In this document: positions 14,838 through 21,788 of the stretch, one piece after another
Layout: every line of letters starts with the position of its first letter
Numbering within the stretch: position 1 is the stretch's first letter
From: SFTH01 sp051878085
Lineage (GTDB): Bacteria > Bacillota > Clostridia > Christensenellales > Aristaeellaceae
Direction: 5' to 3'
Assembly (NCBI GenBank): GCA_051878085.1
Contig: JBJEJN010000021.1
Coordinates: 1-22,608 of the forward strand
DNA length: 22,608 nt
Program-made: the position numbers and the translations under genes
The notes under the pieces: generated by a model
What the model saw: the letters and a program-made list of their open reading frames with translations, nothing else
The model's database searches: none
Told to the model about the DNA's origin: nothing

Positions 14838-16094
14838 TCAGATCGCCTTGGCGTTGGCCAGCAGATACTTCTCTGCTTCCTCGCTCCACAGCATGTTGTG
14901 GCGGGCGCAGATTTCGGCCAGCTCCTTGAACATCGGGTCGGTCTCGCCCTTCTTGGCGAAATCGTCGATGGCGGTCAGCTCCATGGAGATGTTGGGGTAG
15001 ATCAGCTTCTTGCCGCCGGGGATCTTGGGCAGGTTCATCGTGGTGTCGATGACTGCATCCAGGCCGCCGACGTGGGTGATCATTCCTTCGGGATGCAGCT
15101 TGCCGGCCGCGATCATCTCGAGGGACTCGATCATATCGGAGGTGTTGCCGCCGGAGGTGCCGACGATGTGGTGGGCGCCGTAGTGCACCTCATAGAAGTT
15201 GAAGTTCGCGGAGAGCTTCGGATTGGTCGGGCCTGCGAAGAAGTTCAGGCAGCCGTCGAAGGCCAGGATGGCGTCGCCCTGCTCGATGACGGCGGGAACG
15301 GGCGCGAACACCATGACGTCGTCATAGCCCTTGCCGTCGGTCAGAGCCATCAGGGTCTCGACCGCGTTCTCACGGGTGTTGGCATAGACCAGCTTCACGC
15401 CGTTGGCCGCAGCGTCCTCGACGGTGTAGATGGAGGCAGCGCGATCCAGGCGGGCCTGGTCGATGTCGGTCACGACCAGCAGGCCGGGCTTGCGGTCGCA
15501 GTGGATGGCGTAGTCGATTGCGCCCATGCCCATCGGGCCAGCGCCGGCCAGGATGGCCAGGTTGCCGCCCTCCTTGATGCCCATCTCATGGACATAGGAG
15601 CCGGGCTTGGTGTGGTACATCGCATGGTAGGTGCCAACGATGCAGCTCAGCGGCTCGGACAGGGAGCCATAGAAGTAAGCGTCCGCCTTGTACTCCAGCA
15701 GGCAGTTGTGCTCCATGACCTCGTTCATCAGGATGGCGTACTGGGAGTCGCCACCGCAGAACTCGAACGCGTAGCCGGGGGTCATCATGGTGCCGCGATA
15801 GTCGATGGCGGGCTGAATGCTGAACTTCTCGCCCTTCTTGTACTTGTCAGCCCACTTCGCGCCGACCTCTTCGATCACGCCGCAGAACTCGTGGCCGATG
15901 ATGGCCGGATGCTCGGCGATGTCATCGGGCACGCGCTTGTGTGCGGGGCCCTGGATGGTGGCCTTGTAGCTGGACATGCAGATGGAGTCGGAGATGATCT
16001 TCACCAGAATCTCGTCGTCCTTGATTGCGGGCATCTCAAAGGTATCCAGGCGAAGGTCGTTTGCGGCGTGCATGCGCACTGCTTTGTTCAACAT
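14838..16094 (-). CDS. zinc-dependent medium-chain dehydrogenase, L-sorbose-1-phosphate reductase-like
   Basis: A 418-residue MDR-superfamily oxidoreductase. The N-terminal GroES-like domain has the catalytic zinc region C39 (SICMSSYK) and H68-E69 (IIGHEFCG). The Rossmann domain follows with the nucleotide motif AGAGPMGMGAID and an acidic residue after the next strand (VVTDIDQARLDRAAS), which suggests NAD(H) preference. The four-cysteine structural-zinc loop of classical alcohol dehydrogenases is absent. The pattern SDSICMSSYKA...HKRVPDD and GSYVHEMGIKEGG closely matches what I know of SorE, which converts L-sorbose-1-P to glucitol-6-P. No PTS or sugar genes are nearby, so the substrate is not established. 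The RBS is AGGAGG, nine bases upstream. It has its own promoter and is flanked by terminators. Confidence 0.86.
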   Translation of the reverse strand: MLNKAVRMHAANDLRLDTFEMPAIKDDEILVKIISDSICMSSYKATIQGPAHKRVPDDIAEHPAIIGHEFCGVIEEVGAKWADKYKKGEKFSIQPAIDYRGTMMTPGYAFEFCGGDSQYAILMNEVMEHNCLLEYKADAYFYGSLSEPLSCIVGTYHAMYHTKPGSYVHEMGIKEGGNLAILAGAGPMGMGAIDYAIHCDRKPGLLVVTDIDQARLDRAASIYTVEDAAANGVKLVYANTRENAVETLMALTDGKGYDDVMVFAPVPAVIEQGDAILAFDGCLNFFAGPTNPKLSANFNFYEVHYGAHHIVGTSGGNTSDMIESLEMIAAGKLHPEGMITHVGGLDAVIDTTMNLPKIPGGKKLIYPNISMELTAIDDFAKKGETDPMFKELAEICARHNMLWSEEAEKYLLANAKAI

Positions 16095-16150
16095 ATCCGT
16101 ATTCCTCCTAGTTTATACTCTTGCTGGTTCACAGCTTTCTTCCTTTTACT

Positions 16151-16159
16151 ATTATACCA
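16151..16159 (-). promoter_or_regulatory. extended -10 promoter of the dehydrogenase gene
   Basis: Minus strand TGG-TATAAT, an extended -10 about 57 bases before the ATG. No good -35 hexamer is seen at 17-18 bp, as is usual for extended -10 promoters. It lies in an AT-rich gap after the terminator of the upstream operon. Confidence 0.55.
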
Positions 16160-16216
16160 CACAATGTTCAGAATTCCTATAATTTTCCCCAAATATTACA
16201 ACAAAATTCGAGAGCG

Positions 16217-16246
16217 TAACAAAAGGAGACCGCGAAGGCGATCTCC
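16217..16246 (-). terminator. intrinsic terminator of the XpaC-TelA-LemA-TPM operon
   Basis: Minus strand GGAGATCGC pairs with GCGGTCTCC (one G-U) across a CTTC loop, then TTTTGTTA. It begins about 20 bases after the TPM stop codon. Confidence 0.88.
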
Positions 16247-16265
16247 CTGATGCATGATAAAGCTG

Positions 16266-17264
16266 TCAGTGACGTCCGCGACCGGCGCCGCCGCCGAAGC
16301 CGCCGCCTCCACCGCCGCGACCGCCGCCGAAGCCACCGCCGCCGAAGCCGCCGCCTCCACCGAAGCCTCCGCCAAAGCCGCCGCCGCTGCGGGGCGGTCT
16401 GCGCGGGCCAGGGCCGGGACCCGGACGGGGGCCGGGGCCGGGATGGGGACCGGGGCCATGGTGGTGATGGTGATGATGGCCGGGGCCGAAGATCGGGAAG
16501 AAGAAGAATCCTCCCCCGCCGCGCCTGCGCCGTCCGCCGAAGATGATCGAGAACAGCGCCACGATCACGATGATGGTGATCAGCGTGCCGAACAGATCGC
16601 CGATCCATGCAAACATGCCGCGCTCCTCCTCATGGTAGTAGTCGTCGTCTTCCGTGTACACAGCAGCCGATCTGCCGCCCTGCGCGCCGCCGAAGCCATT
16701 CGACGCAGAATTGCCCGCGACGTAGGCCTCATAGGCTGCCAGGCCGTCCTTCACCGTCAGGTTCAGGTTGTAGTAGTCCGCCACCTTGGCAAACACTGCC
16801 TCAAAGAAGCTGCGCACGCCCGCGTCGTAGTCCTTCGCATAGAAGTCCTCCTGCAGGTTGTCCTCCAGCATTCGCTTGAGCACGCTGGCCGGGAAGATGC
16901 CCTGAAGGCCGCTTCCGGTGATGGCGTAGTATTCATTCTCCTCGATGGCCAGCAGCAGCAAAAAGCCGTTGTCCCGCTCCGGGGAACCGATGGCCCAGCT
17001 GTTGCCCAGCTCCACGGCGTATTCATAGATGTCTGCGCCGCCTATGCTGTCCAGGGCCACGACCACGATCTCTGCCCCGCACTGATCGTAGAGCAGCTGG
17101 TTGCAGAAGTAGATCTCGCCCTCGGTCTCATCGCTCAGAACATTTGCCTGATCCAAGTAATAGAAATCATCGCCCGGCTCCACGACCTTCGCCGCGGCCA
17201 GCGCCGGACACAGGGTCAGCACGAGCAGCGCAAGCGCCGCCGCGCAGGCCAGAATCTTTTTCAT
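16266..17264 (-). CDS. TPM-domain membrane protein with His/Pro/Gly-rich C-terminus
   Basis: A 332-residue protein with a signal peptide (cleavage ALA near residue 23-25) and a TPM domain (about 33-165: YYLDQANVLSDETEGEIYFCNQL, GAEIVVVALDSIGG, NGFLLLLAIEENEYYAITGSGLQGIFP). An acidic linker and one transmembrane helix (224-242) follow. The tail carries RRRR, seven consecutive His (263-269), Pro-Gly-His/Arg repeats and a final poly-Gly/Phe stretch. TPM proteins are linked to phosphatase activity, photosystem repair and membrane quality control; a precise reaction here is unknown. The Gly-rich tail resembles those of other bacterial TPM proteins, but the His run is notable and could bind metal. 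GGAGGA six bases upstream supports the start. It lies 33 bases after the LemA-like gene and is last in the operon. Confidence 0.9.
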   Translation of the reverse strand: MKKILACAAALALLVLTLCPALAAAKVVEPGDDFYYLDQANVLSDETEGEIYFCNQLLYDQCGAEIVVVALDSIGGADIYEYAVELGNSWAIGSPERDNGFLLLLAIEENEYYAITGSGLQGIFPASVLKRMLEDNLQEDFYAKDYDAGVRSFFEAVFAKVADYYNLNLTVKDGLAAYEAYVAGNSASNGFGGAQGGRSAAVYTEDDDYYHEEERGMFAWIGDLFGTLITIIVIVALFSIIFGGRRRRGGGGFFFFPIFGPGHHHHHHHGPGPHPGPGPRPGPGPGPRRPPRSGGGFGGGFGGGGGFGGGGFGGGRGGGGGGFGGGAGRGRH

Positions 17265-17297
17265 CCTTCTCCTCCAGTTCTTTCAGATGGAATCCGC

Positions 17298-17855
17298 TCA
17301 CGCACCAAAGCTGTTGATCTCGTCCACATTCCAGATGGCCGCCGCAACCGACGCCGGGAAGCCCTTCAGCTCCCGATTGAACTCCGCCGCCATGCTGCGG
17401 TAGGGATCGATGCGCACATACTTGTCGCAGCCCCAGAAGTCGTCGTAGGCCTGCTTGAACAGCCTGCGGTCGGCGTCGCTCAGCGGGGCCGCATACATTT
17501 CGTTGTAGAGCTGGTCGGACAGTCCCTGCAGCGTCTGATACGCCTGATGGCGCGCGTCCAGATCATCGCCGCTGAAGCTCTCCAGCGCATCCAGCATCTT
17601 CTGCGCGTTTGCGTTGTCCGCACCCAGGTGCAGCTGCGCCTCGCTGGCCATCTCCAGCACGCATTCTGCGGCACGATCCAGATAGGCGTCCATGCTGCTG
17701 CGGGCGGTGGAGGCCGTCTCCGCACCGGCGTAGAAATAATCCTCCACCCGATCGCGCTCCCGGGCCAGACTGTTGCCGCCCAGTCCGAACACGCTGCCCA
17801 GCGCACAAGCCGCGAGCACCGCCCACGCCAGGGGCCGGTTTTCATTGAAACGCAT
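17298..17855 (-). CDS. LemA-like membrane-anchored protein
   Basis: A 185-residue protein with an N-terminal membrane helix (about 10-27) and an otherwise helical domain. The C-terminal motif YRSMAAEFNRELKGFPASVAAAIWNVDEINSF resembles the conserved end of LemA proteins (the 'YN--i--FP--i-A--f' block). The central part (AYLDRAAECVLEMASEAQLHL...AYQTLQGLSDQLYNEM) is a divergent helical bundle. LemA and TPM genes are often neighbours, as here, which strengthens the call. The biochemical role is unknown; it probably acts as a membrane-surface scaffold. AGGAGG nine bases upstream fixes the start. Confidence 0.75.
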   Translation of the reverse strand: MRFNENRPLAWAVLAACALGSVFGLGGNSLARERDRVEDYFYAGAETASTARSSMDAYLDRAAECVLEMASEAQLHLGADNANAQKMLDALESFSGDDLDARHQAYQTLQGLSDQLYNEMYAAPLSDADRRLFKQAYDDFWGCDKYVRIDPYRSMAAEFNRELKGFPASVAAAIWNVDEINSFGA

Positions 17856-17887
17856 GTCGTTGATCCTCCTTCAGACGGGGCGCAAAC

Positions 17888-19048
17888 TCACTTGCGGGTC
17901 TCCAGCATCTTCTGGCGCAGCTCGTTTTCGATGGTCGCCAGCTCCTGCTCGGCGGCGCGGCGCTTCTCGCGGCCGGTCTGCTGGATGTTGAGCACCTCGT
18001 CCATGGTGTCGATGAGCATCTTGTTGGTGTGCTTCAGGGTCTCGATGTCGATGATGCCGCGCTCGGCCTCCTTGGCACTCTCCACCGAGGCCATGTGCAG
18101 CTTCTCGGCGTTCTTCTTGAGCAGCTCGTTGGTGAGGTCGGTCACGGAGCGCTGTGCCTCCATGGCCTTCTGGGTGTGGGCGATGCCCAGCGCCATCACC
18201 ATCTGGTTCTTCCAGAGCGGGATGGTATTGACGATAGAGGTCTGAATCTTCTCCGCCATCAGCTGGTTGCTGGACTGGATCATGCGGATCTGCGGCGCCA
18301 TCTGGATGGAGATGTTGCGGGTCAGCTCCAGGTCGTAGAGCTTCTTCTCAAAGCGGTCAGCCTTGTCGGAGAGATCCTTTGCCGCCTGCGCGTCCTCGGG
18401 GAGTCCGCTGGCCTCGGCCTTGTCGTAGGCCGCCTTCATCTCGTTCGCGCGGAACTCCTCCAGGCGCTTCTTGCCTGCCACGATGTACATGGACAGCTCC
18501 TTGAAGTAGGTCAGGTTCTGGTCGTAGAGCCGGTCCAGCATGGCGATGTCCTTGAGCAGCTGAATCTGATGGCTCTCCAGTGCCTCGACGATCTTGTTGA
18601 CGTTGACCTCCGTCTCGTCATACTTGGCCTTCATGGTGGTCACATTGTCGCGCTGCTTCTTGAAGAAGCCGAAGAAGCCCTTGGACTCCTCCTCGTCCGT
18701 ATCGAAGCCGCGCAGCTCAGTCACCAGGTCTGCGATGGCGTCGCCGATCTCGTCCAGATCCTTGGTCTTGACGTTCTTGAGCGCCGCGTCGGAGAACTGA
18801 GAGATGTTCTGCTGGGCGGCTGCGCCGTAGGAGAACACGAGGTTGGCGTCGGTGATGTCGATCTGCTTGGAGAAGGAGTCGATCATCTGCTGCTCCTCCT
18901 CGGAGAACTGCTGCACGTTCACGGTGTCGGCCTGCACCTGCTGGACGATGGTCTCCGCCTCGGAGATGGCCTCCTCGGCTGCGGCAACGGCGGTCGCCGC
19001 TTCGGGCGCGGCAACGGTGGGATTCAGCGTGAGCTTGATTTCATCCAT
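17888..19048 (-). CDS. telA: TelA-family protein (toxic anion resistance)
   Basis: A 386-residue soluble, mostly helical and coiled-coil protein of normal length for TelA/KlaA (tellurite-resistance) proteins. Typical stretches are QIDITDANLVFSYGAAAQQNISQFSDAALKNVKTKDLDEIG, FKKQRDNVTTMKAKYDETEVNVNKIVEALE, and TSIVNTIPLWKNQMVMALG with AHTQKAMEAQRSVTDLTNELLKKNAEKLH. These match the TelA domain from about residue 60 to the end. The Ala/Glu-rich N-terminus is variable. Despite the name, most family members have no proven role in tellurite resistance; current views favour envelope stress. AGGAGGAAA upstream supports the start. It lies 28 bases after the XpaC gene, a recurrent pairing. Confidence 0.92.
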   Translation of the reverse strand: MDEIKLTLNPTVAAPEAATAVAAAEEAISEAETIVQQVQADTVNVQQFSEEEQQMIDSFSKQIDITDANLVFSYGAAAQQNISQFSDAALKNVKTKDLDEIGDAIADLVTELRGFDTDEEESKGFFGFFKKQRDNVTTMKAKYDETEVNVNKIVEALESHQIQLLKDIAMLDRLYDQNLTYFKELSMYIVAGKKRLEEFRANEMKAAYDKAEASGLPEDAQAAKDLSDKADRFEKKLYDLELTRNISIQMAPQIRMIQSSNQLMAEKIQTSIVNTIPLWKNQMVMALGIAHTQKAMEAQRSVTDLTNELLKKNAEKLHMASVESAKEAERGIIDIETLKHTNKMLIDTMDEVLNIQQTGREKRRAAEQELATIENELRQKMLETRK

Positions 19049-19076
19049 GTCAAATTTCCTCCTGCGAATGTTGTTG

Positions 19077-19754
19077 TCAGTTGCCGGGCCGCACAGCGCC
19101 CTGTCCGCCAGCCTCCTGGGTGAAGCTGCCGCCGGTCAGTCCGTCGCCGGCCATCATGGTTTCCAGAACCTGGATGTCCGTCTCGATGTCCAGGGATTTG
19201 TCCTTGTAGAGGTTGTCCAGCTGCCGTTCGAAGGCCGCGGCGATCATCTCCAGGCTGTTTTCCACCGACTGCATGGCGTGGGCGATGTTCTCACCCGGAC
19301 TTTCTGTCTCCATCATCATCCGATAGGAGCGCATCAGCTTGTCCGCCGTGGGCAGGTAGTAGTTCATGAAGCGGCGCACCGCCTGGGCCTGGTTGGTCTC
19401 GCGTTCGAGCACCTTGAAGATCTCCTCGCCCGCGCGCACCATGCGATCCAGATTGCGGCTGATGCCCGGGTCGGGGATCGCGTCGTTGGCCGCCTTCAGG
19501 CTGTCCAGCTGCCGCCGTCCCGCCTCGATCATTTCGTCGATTTCCCTGTCGCCGGAGCGTGCGGCCTCGCGCACCTCCACCTCACGGCCCTTGAACACCC
19601 GGGAGAGGCCGAAGTAGGCCCCTGCGGACAGAACAGCCGTTAGCAGCAGGAACCAGAGCTTCAGCAGCATCCGCGGACAGATCAGCCCCAACAGCAGCCA
19701 CACCGCCGCCGCACCGTAGATCGGTATTGCCGATTTGATGATTTTCTTCTTCAT
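19077..19754 (-). CDS. XpaC-family membrane protein
   Basis: A 225-residue protein with two adjacent N-terminal membrane helices (about 10-27 and 31-51) and a cytoplasmic helical domain. It matches the XpaC/'5-bromo-4-chloroindolyl phosphate hydrolysis' family in layout and in blocks such as ARSGDREIDEMIEAGRRQLDSLKAANDAIPDPGISRNLDRM, FMNYYLPTADKLMRSYRMM and FERQLDNLYKDKSLDIETDIQVLETMM. The family name comes from an indirect phenotype and is not evidence of hydrolase activity. ATG 19754 is preferred because AGGTG lies six bases upstream; GTG 19763 and ATG 19760 lack room for an RBS. First gene of the operon with TelA, LemA-like and TPM. Confidence 0.86.
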   Translation of the reverse strand: MKKKIIKSAIPIYGAAAVWLLLGLICPRMLLKLWFLLLTAVLSAGAYFGLSRVFKGREVEVREAARSGDREIDEMIEAGRRQLDSLKAANDAIPDPGISRNLDRMVRAGEEIFKVLERETNQAQAVRRFMNYYLPTADKLMRSYRMMMETESPGENIAHAMQSVENSLEMIAAAFERQLDNLYKDKSLDIETDIQVLETMMAGDGLTGGSFTQEAGGQGAVRPGN

Positions 19755-19772
19755 TTCCATCACCTTGTCCCT

Positions 19773-19801
19773 ATTTTACGCGGTTTGCGGGGCATTTTCA
19801 A
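19773..19801 (-). promoter_or_regulatory. promoter of the XpaC-TelA-LemA-TPM operon
   Basis: Minus strand -35 TTGAAA (19801-19796), exact 17-bp spacer, -10 TAAAAT (19778-19773). Predicted transcription would start near 19766, leaving a leader of only about 12 bases that just contains the AGGTG ribosome site. Confidence 0.75.
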
Positions 19802-19840
19802 GATTTTTCCGCTTGATTCCCCACTTTGCTGTCCGAAATG

Positions 19841-20608
19841 TCAGTTTTCCCCGCCATCCATCTCCAATTCCAGCGACACCGGGCAGTGGTCGCTGCCAAA
19901 GATCTCGTTGTGAATCTCTGCGCCGCGCACGTGCTGCATGGCGCTCTCGGACACGATGAAGTAGTCGATGCGCCACCCCGCATTCCGCTCGCGGGCCTTC
20001 ATGCGGTAGCTCCACCAGCTGTACTTCACTTCCTCCGGGTGCAGCGTGCGGAAGGAATCCGCAAAGCCCGCGCCCAGCAGCTCGGTCATCTTGCCGCGCT
20101 CCTGATCGGTGAAGCCCGGGTTCATGCGGTTGGTCTTGGGGTTCTTGAGGTCGATTTCGCTTCTTGCCACGTTCAGATCTCCGCAGAGGATCACGCTCTT
20201 GACCTCGTCCAGCTTCTTCAGATACGCCCGGAAGTCGTCCTCCCACTGCATGCGGTAGTCCAAGCGCTTCAGGCCGTCCTGGGAGTTGGGCGTGTAGCAG
20301 CACACCAGATAGAAATCGCCCATGTCGCAGGTGATGACCCGACCCTCGTGGTCGTGCTCGTCGATGCCGATGCCGTAGGTTACACTCTTAACGGGCACGC
20401 GGCTGAACACCGCCGTGCCGGAGTAGCCCTTCCTGTCGGCGCAGTTGAAGTACTGCTCGTAGCCGGGCAGATCCACCGAGCACTGCCCCTTCTGCATCTT
20501 GATCTCCTGCAGACACAGCACGTCCGGGTTCAGCGCCTTCACGCTCTCATAGAAGTCCTTGCCGATCACCGCGCGCAGACCGTTTACGTTCCAGGATACC
20601 AGCTTCAT
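19841..20608 (-). CDS. xthA: exodeoxyribonuclease III / AP endonuclease
   Basis: A 255-residue Mg-dependent nuclease of the exonuclease III family that cleaves abasic sites in base-excision repair. Catalytic residues are visible: N7 and N9 in SWNVNGLR, E35 in CLQEIK, Y105 in CCYTPNSQ, D144 and N146 in CGDLNVA, and D240-H241 in FGSDHCPV. RIDYF (213-217) is also conserved. Length is normal. The start is ATG 20608, with AGGA ten bases upstream; in-frame starts further up lie in the promoter region. It diverges from the phosphatase gene, with overlapping promoters. Confidence 0.95.
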   Translation of the reverse strand: MKLVSWNVNGLRAVIGKDFYESVKALNPDVLCLQEIKMQKGQCSVDLPGYEQYFNCADRKGYSGTAVFSRVPVKSVTYGIGIDEHDHEGRVITCDMGDFYLVCCYTPNSQDGLKRLDYRMQWEDDFRAYLKKLDEVKSVILCGDLNVARSEIDLKNPKTNRMNPGFTDQERGKMTELLGAGFADSFRTLHPEEVKYSWWSYRMKARERNAGWRIDYFIVSESAMQHVRGAEIHNEIFGSDHCPVSLELEMDGGEN

Positions 20609-20659
20609 CAAAAATAAACATCCTTTCCATGCAGAGTATGCTATAATCATTTACAGGCA

Positions 20660-20688
20660 TTGGAAACCAGACGGTTTCCCAATATATA
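20660..20688 (+). promoter_or_regulatory. promoter of the inositol-phosphatase-family gene
   Basis: -35 TTGGAA (20660-20665), 17-bp spacer, -10 TATATA (20683-20688). The spacer contains a perfect inverted repeat. An alternative extended -10, TGC-TATAAT, is at 20639-20647. Confidence 0.6.
20662..20679. repeat. inverted repeat in the plus-strand promoter spacer
   Basis: GGAAACC-AGAC-GGTTTCC, perfect 7-bp arms. As DNA it is operator-like; in the exonuclease III mRNA it would form a hairpin starting about nine bases from the predicted 5' end. Confidence 0.6.
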
Positions 20689-20693
20689 TCCAT

Positions 20694-20722
20694 ATTATAT
20701 CATAGGAAAGCTTTCCTGCCAA
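20694..20722 (-). promoter_or_regulatory. promoter of exodeoxyribonuclease III
   Basis: Minus strand -35 TTGGCA (20722-20717), 17-bp spacer, -10 TATAAT (20699-20694). The spacer contains a perfect 14-bp palindrome. The two opposing -10 elements are five bases apart. Confidence 0.72.
20704..20717. repeat. 14-bp perfect palindrome in the minus-strand promoter spacer
   Basis: AGGAAAGCTTTCCT is fully self-complementary and shares the GGAAA half with the inverted repeat at 20662-20679. It would lie about ten bases into the phosphatase mRNA. Confidence 0.6.
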
Positions 20723-20746
20723 CAACAAGATTTGGAGATGAACCAC

Positions 20747-21550
20747 ATGACCCTGCGTGAAAAGGCGCTGCTTGCCGAGAAGGCTGCGCGCACCTCCGGC
20801 GAAATGCTGCGCAACCACCCCCACACCCCCGCACACCACAAGGCGGAGAACGACTTCGTGACCGAGATGGACGTCAAGAGCGAGGAGCTGATTCGCTCCA
20901 TCCTGCTGGGCGCATGCCCGGAGGACGGCTTCTTCGGCGAGGAGGAGGGTGGCAACGTCACCGCCGACGGCCGCTGGATCGTCGATCCCATCGACGGCAC
21001 ATCCAACTTCTTCAAGGGCGAGCTGCTCTACACCATCTCCATCGCCTACGAGCTGCACGGCGAGCTGGTGGTGGGCTGCGTGTACTGCCCTCCCACCGAC
21101 GAGATGTGGATCGGCGTGAAGGGCGAGGGCGCGACCTACAATGGAAATCCCATCCATGTCTCCGACGAGGCCGTGCCGCGCAATTCCTTCCTGCACATGT
21201 CCTTCTGCCACCGCGATCCCTGGGCGAACGAGTACGTGATGGATCGCCTGAAGGACATCACCCGCAGCTACAGCGACCTGCGCCGTAGCGGTTCCGCCGC
21301 CTACGACCTGTGCTGCGTAGCCATGGGCCGCTGCGAGGGCTTCTTTGAGCTGAACCTGCACATCTACGACATCGGCGCGGGCGTGGTGATCCTGCGCGAG
21401 GCCGGCGGCCTGATCTCCGGCTGGCGCGAGGGCGAGGATCCGCTGGTGTGCGGCAACATCATCGCCACCAACGGAAAAATTCACGATCATCTGCGCACGA
21501 TGCTGCTTGCCGGGGACACTTCCCTGCTTGACAAGCAAAACCTGGTGTGA
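20747..21550 (+). CDS. suhB: inositol monophosphatase-family protein (SuhB/CysQ-like)
   Basis: A 267-residue metal-dependent phosphatase. Motifs are complete: GEEEGG (64-69, metal ligand Glu), the signature IVDPIDGTSNF (78-88, with D80 and D83), and the C-terminal IYDIGAGVVILREAGG (206-221, with D208). SGSAAYDLC lies between. Substrates in the family include inositol phosphates, fructose-1,6-bisphosphate and PAP, and the sequence does not separate these. The ATG at 20747 has TTGGAG about nine bases upstream; the earlier ATG at 20738 touches that site. Its last codons contain the promoter for the cysS transcript. Confidence 0.91.
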   Translation: MTLREKALLAEKAARTSGEMLRNHPHTPAHHKAENDFVTEMDVKSEELIRSILLGACPEDGFFGEEEGGNVTADGRWIVDPIDGTSNFFKGELLYTISIAYELHGELVVGCVYCPPTDEMWIGVKGEGATYNGNPIHVSDEAVPRNSFLHMSFCHRDPWANEYVMDRLKDITRSYSDLRRSGSAAYDLCCVAMGRCEGFFELNLHIYDIGAGVVILREAGGLISGWREGEDPLVCGNIIATNGKIHDHLRTMLLAGDTSLLDKQNLV

Positions 21551-21556
21551 TAAAAT
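21528..21556 (+). promoter_or_regulatory. promoter of the cysS T-box transcript
   Basis: -35 TTGACA (21528-21533, consensus), exact 17-bp spacer, -10 TAAAAT (21551-21556). The -35 and spacer are coding sequence of the preceding phosphatase gene and its stop codon. Confidence 0.85.
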
Positions 21557-21562
21557 CAGAGT

Positions 21563-21735
21563 GCTGAGATTGGGAATAGTAGGCTTTTAAGCGTCCAAGA
21601 GAGCGTCCGTCGCCGGCTGAGAGCGGATGCGGCAGTCTGGAAGGCCGAATGTGCGCCCAGGAGCATTCCTCTGCAATGGAGGACGGGATCGGCCCGATAG
21701 CGCCGGAAAGAGTATTTTGCAGAGTGGAACCGCGG
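21563..21735 (+). promoter_or_regulatory. T-box riboswitch, putative cysteine (UGC) specifier
   Basis: Contains GGGAATAGTAG (AGTA bulge), CCAAGAGAGC and GGCTGAGAGC, then GAATG-TGC-GCCC-AGGAG, where TGC (21652-21654) is the putative specifier. The T-box core is AGAGTGGAACCGCGG (21721-21735). The specifier agrees with the cysteinyl-tRNA synthetase downstream. Known mechanism: uncharged tRNA-Cys favours antitermination. The leader fills the 238 bases between the phosphatase gene and cysS. The start is estimated from the promoter. Confidence 0.92.
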
Positions 21736-21766
21736 CCACGCCTCTGTTTGGGGCGCGGCCGCTTTT
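21732..21766 (+). terminator. T-box leader terminator upstream of cysS
   Basis: GCGGCC-a-CGCC pairs with GGCG-c-GGCCGC (21732-21741 with 21753-21762, one mismatch), followed by TTTTGATTTC. The 5' arm includes the GCGG end of the T-box motif, so it excludes the antiterminator. Confidence 0.85.
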
Positions 21767-21788
21767 GATTTCAGGAGGGAAAGCAGAT

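Noticed and set aside
14763..16250. Plus-strand frame of 495 codons opposite the dehydrogenase
   Set aside because: Begins inside a terminator stem, has no RBS, and is complementary to a gene with clear MDR motifs.
16266..16460. Repetitive GC-rich tract suggesting a tandem repeat or CRISPR-like array
   Set aside because: It is in-frame coding sequence for the Gly/Pro/His tail of the TPM protein; the units are irregular and have no spacer structure.
16254..18245. Plus-strand frame of 663 codons opposite the TPM and LemA-like genes
   Set aside because: Spans two well-supported genes and their gap on the other strand. Its Ala-rich and charged composition mirrors the Gly/Pro codons of the TPM tail.
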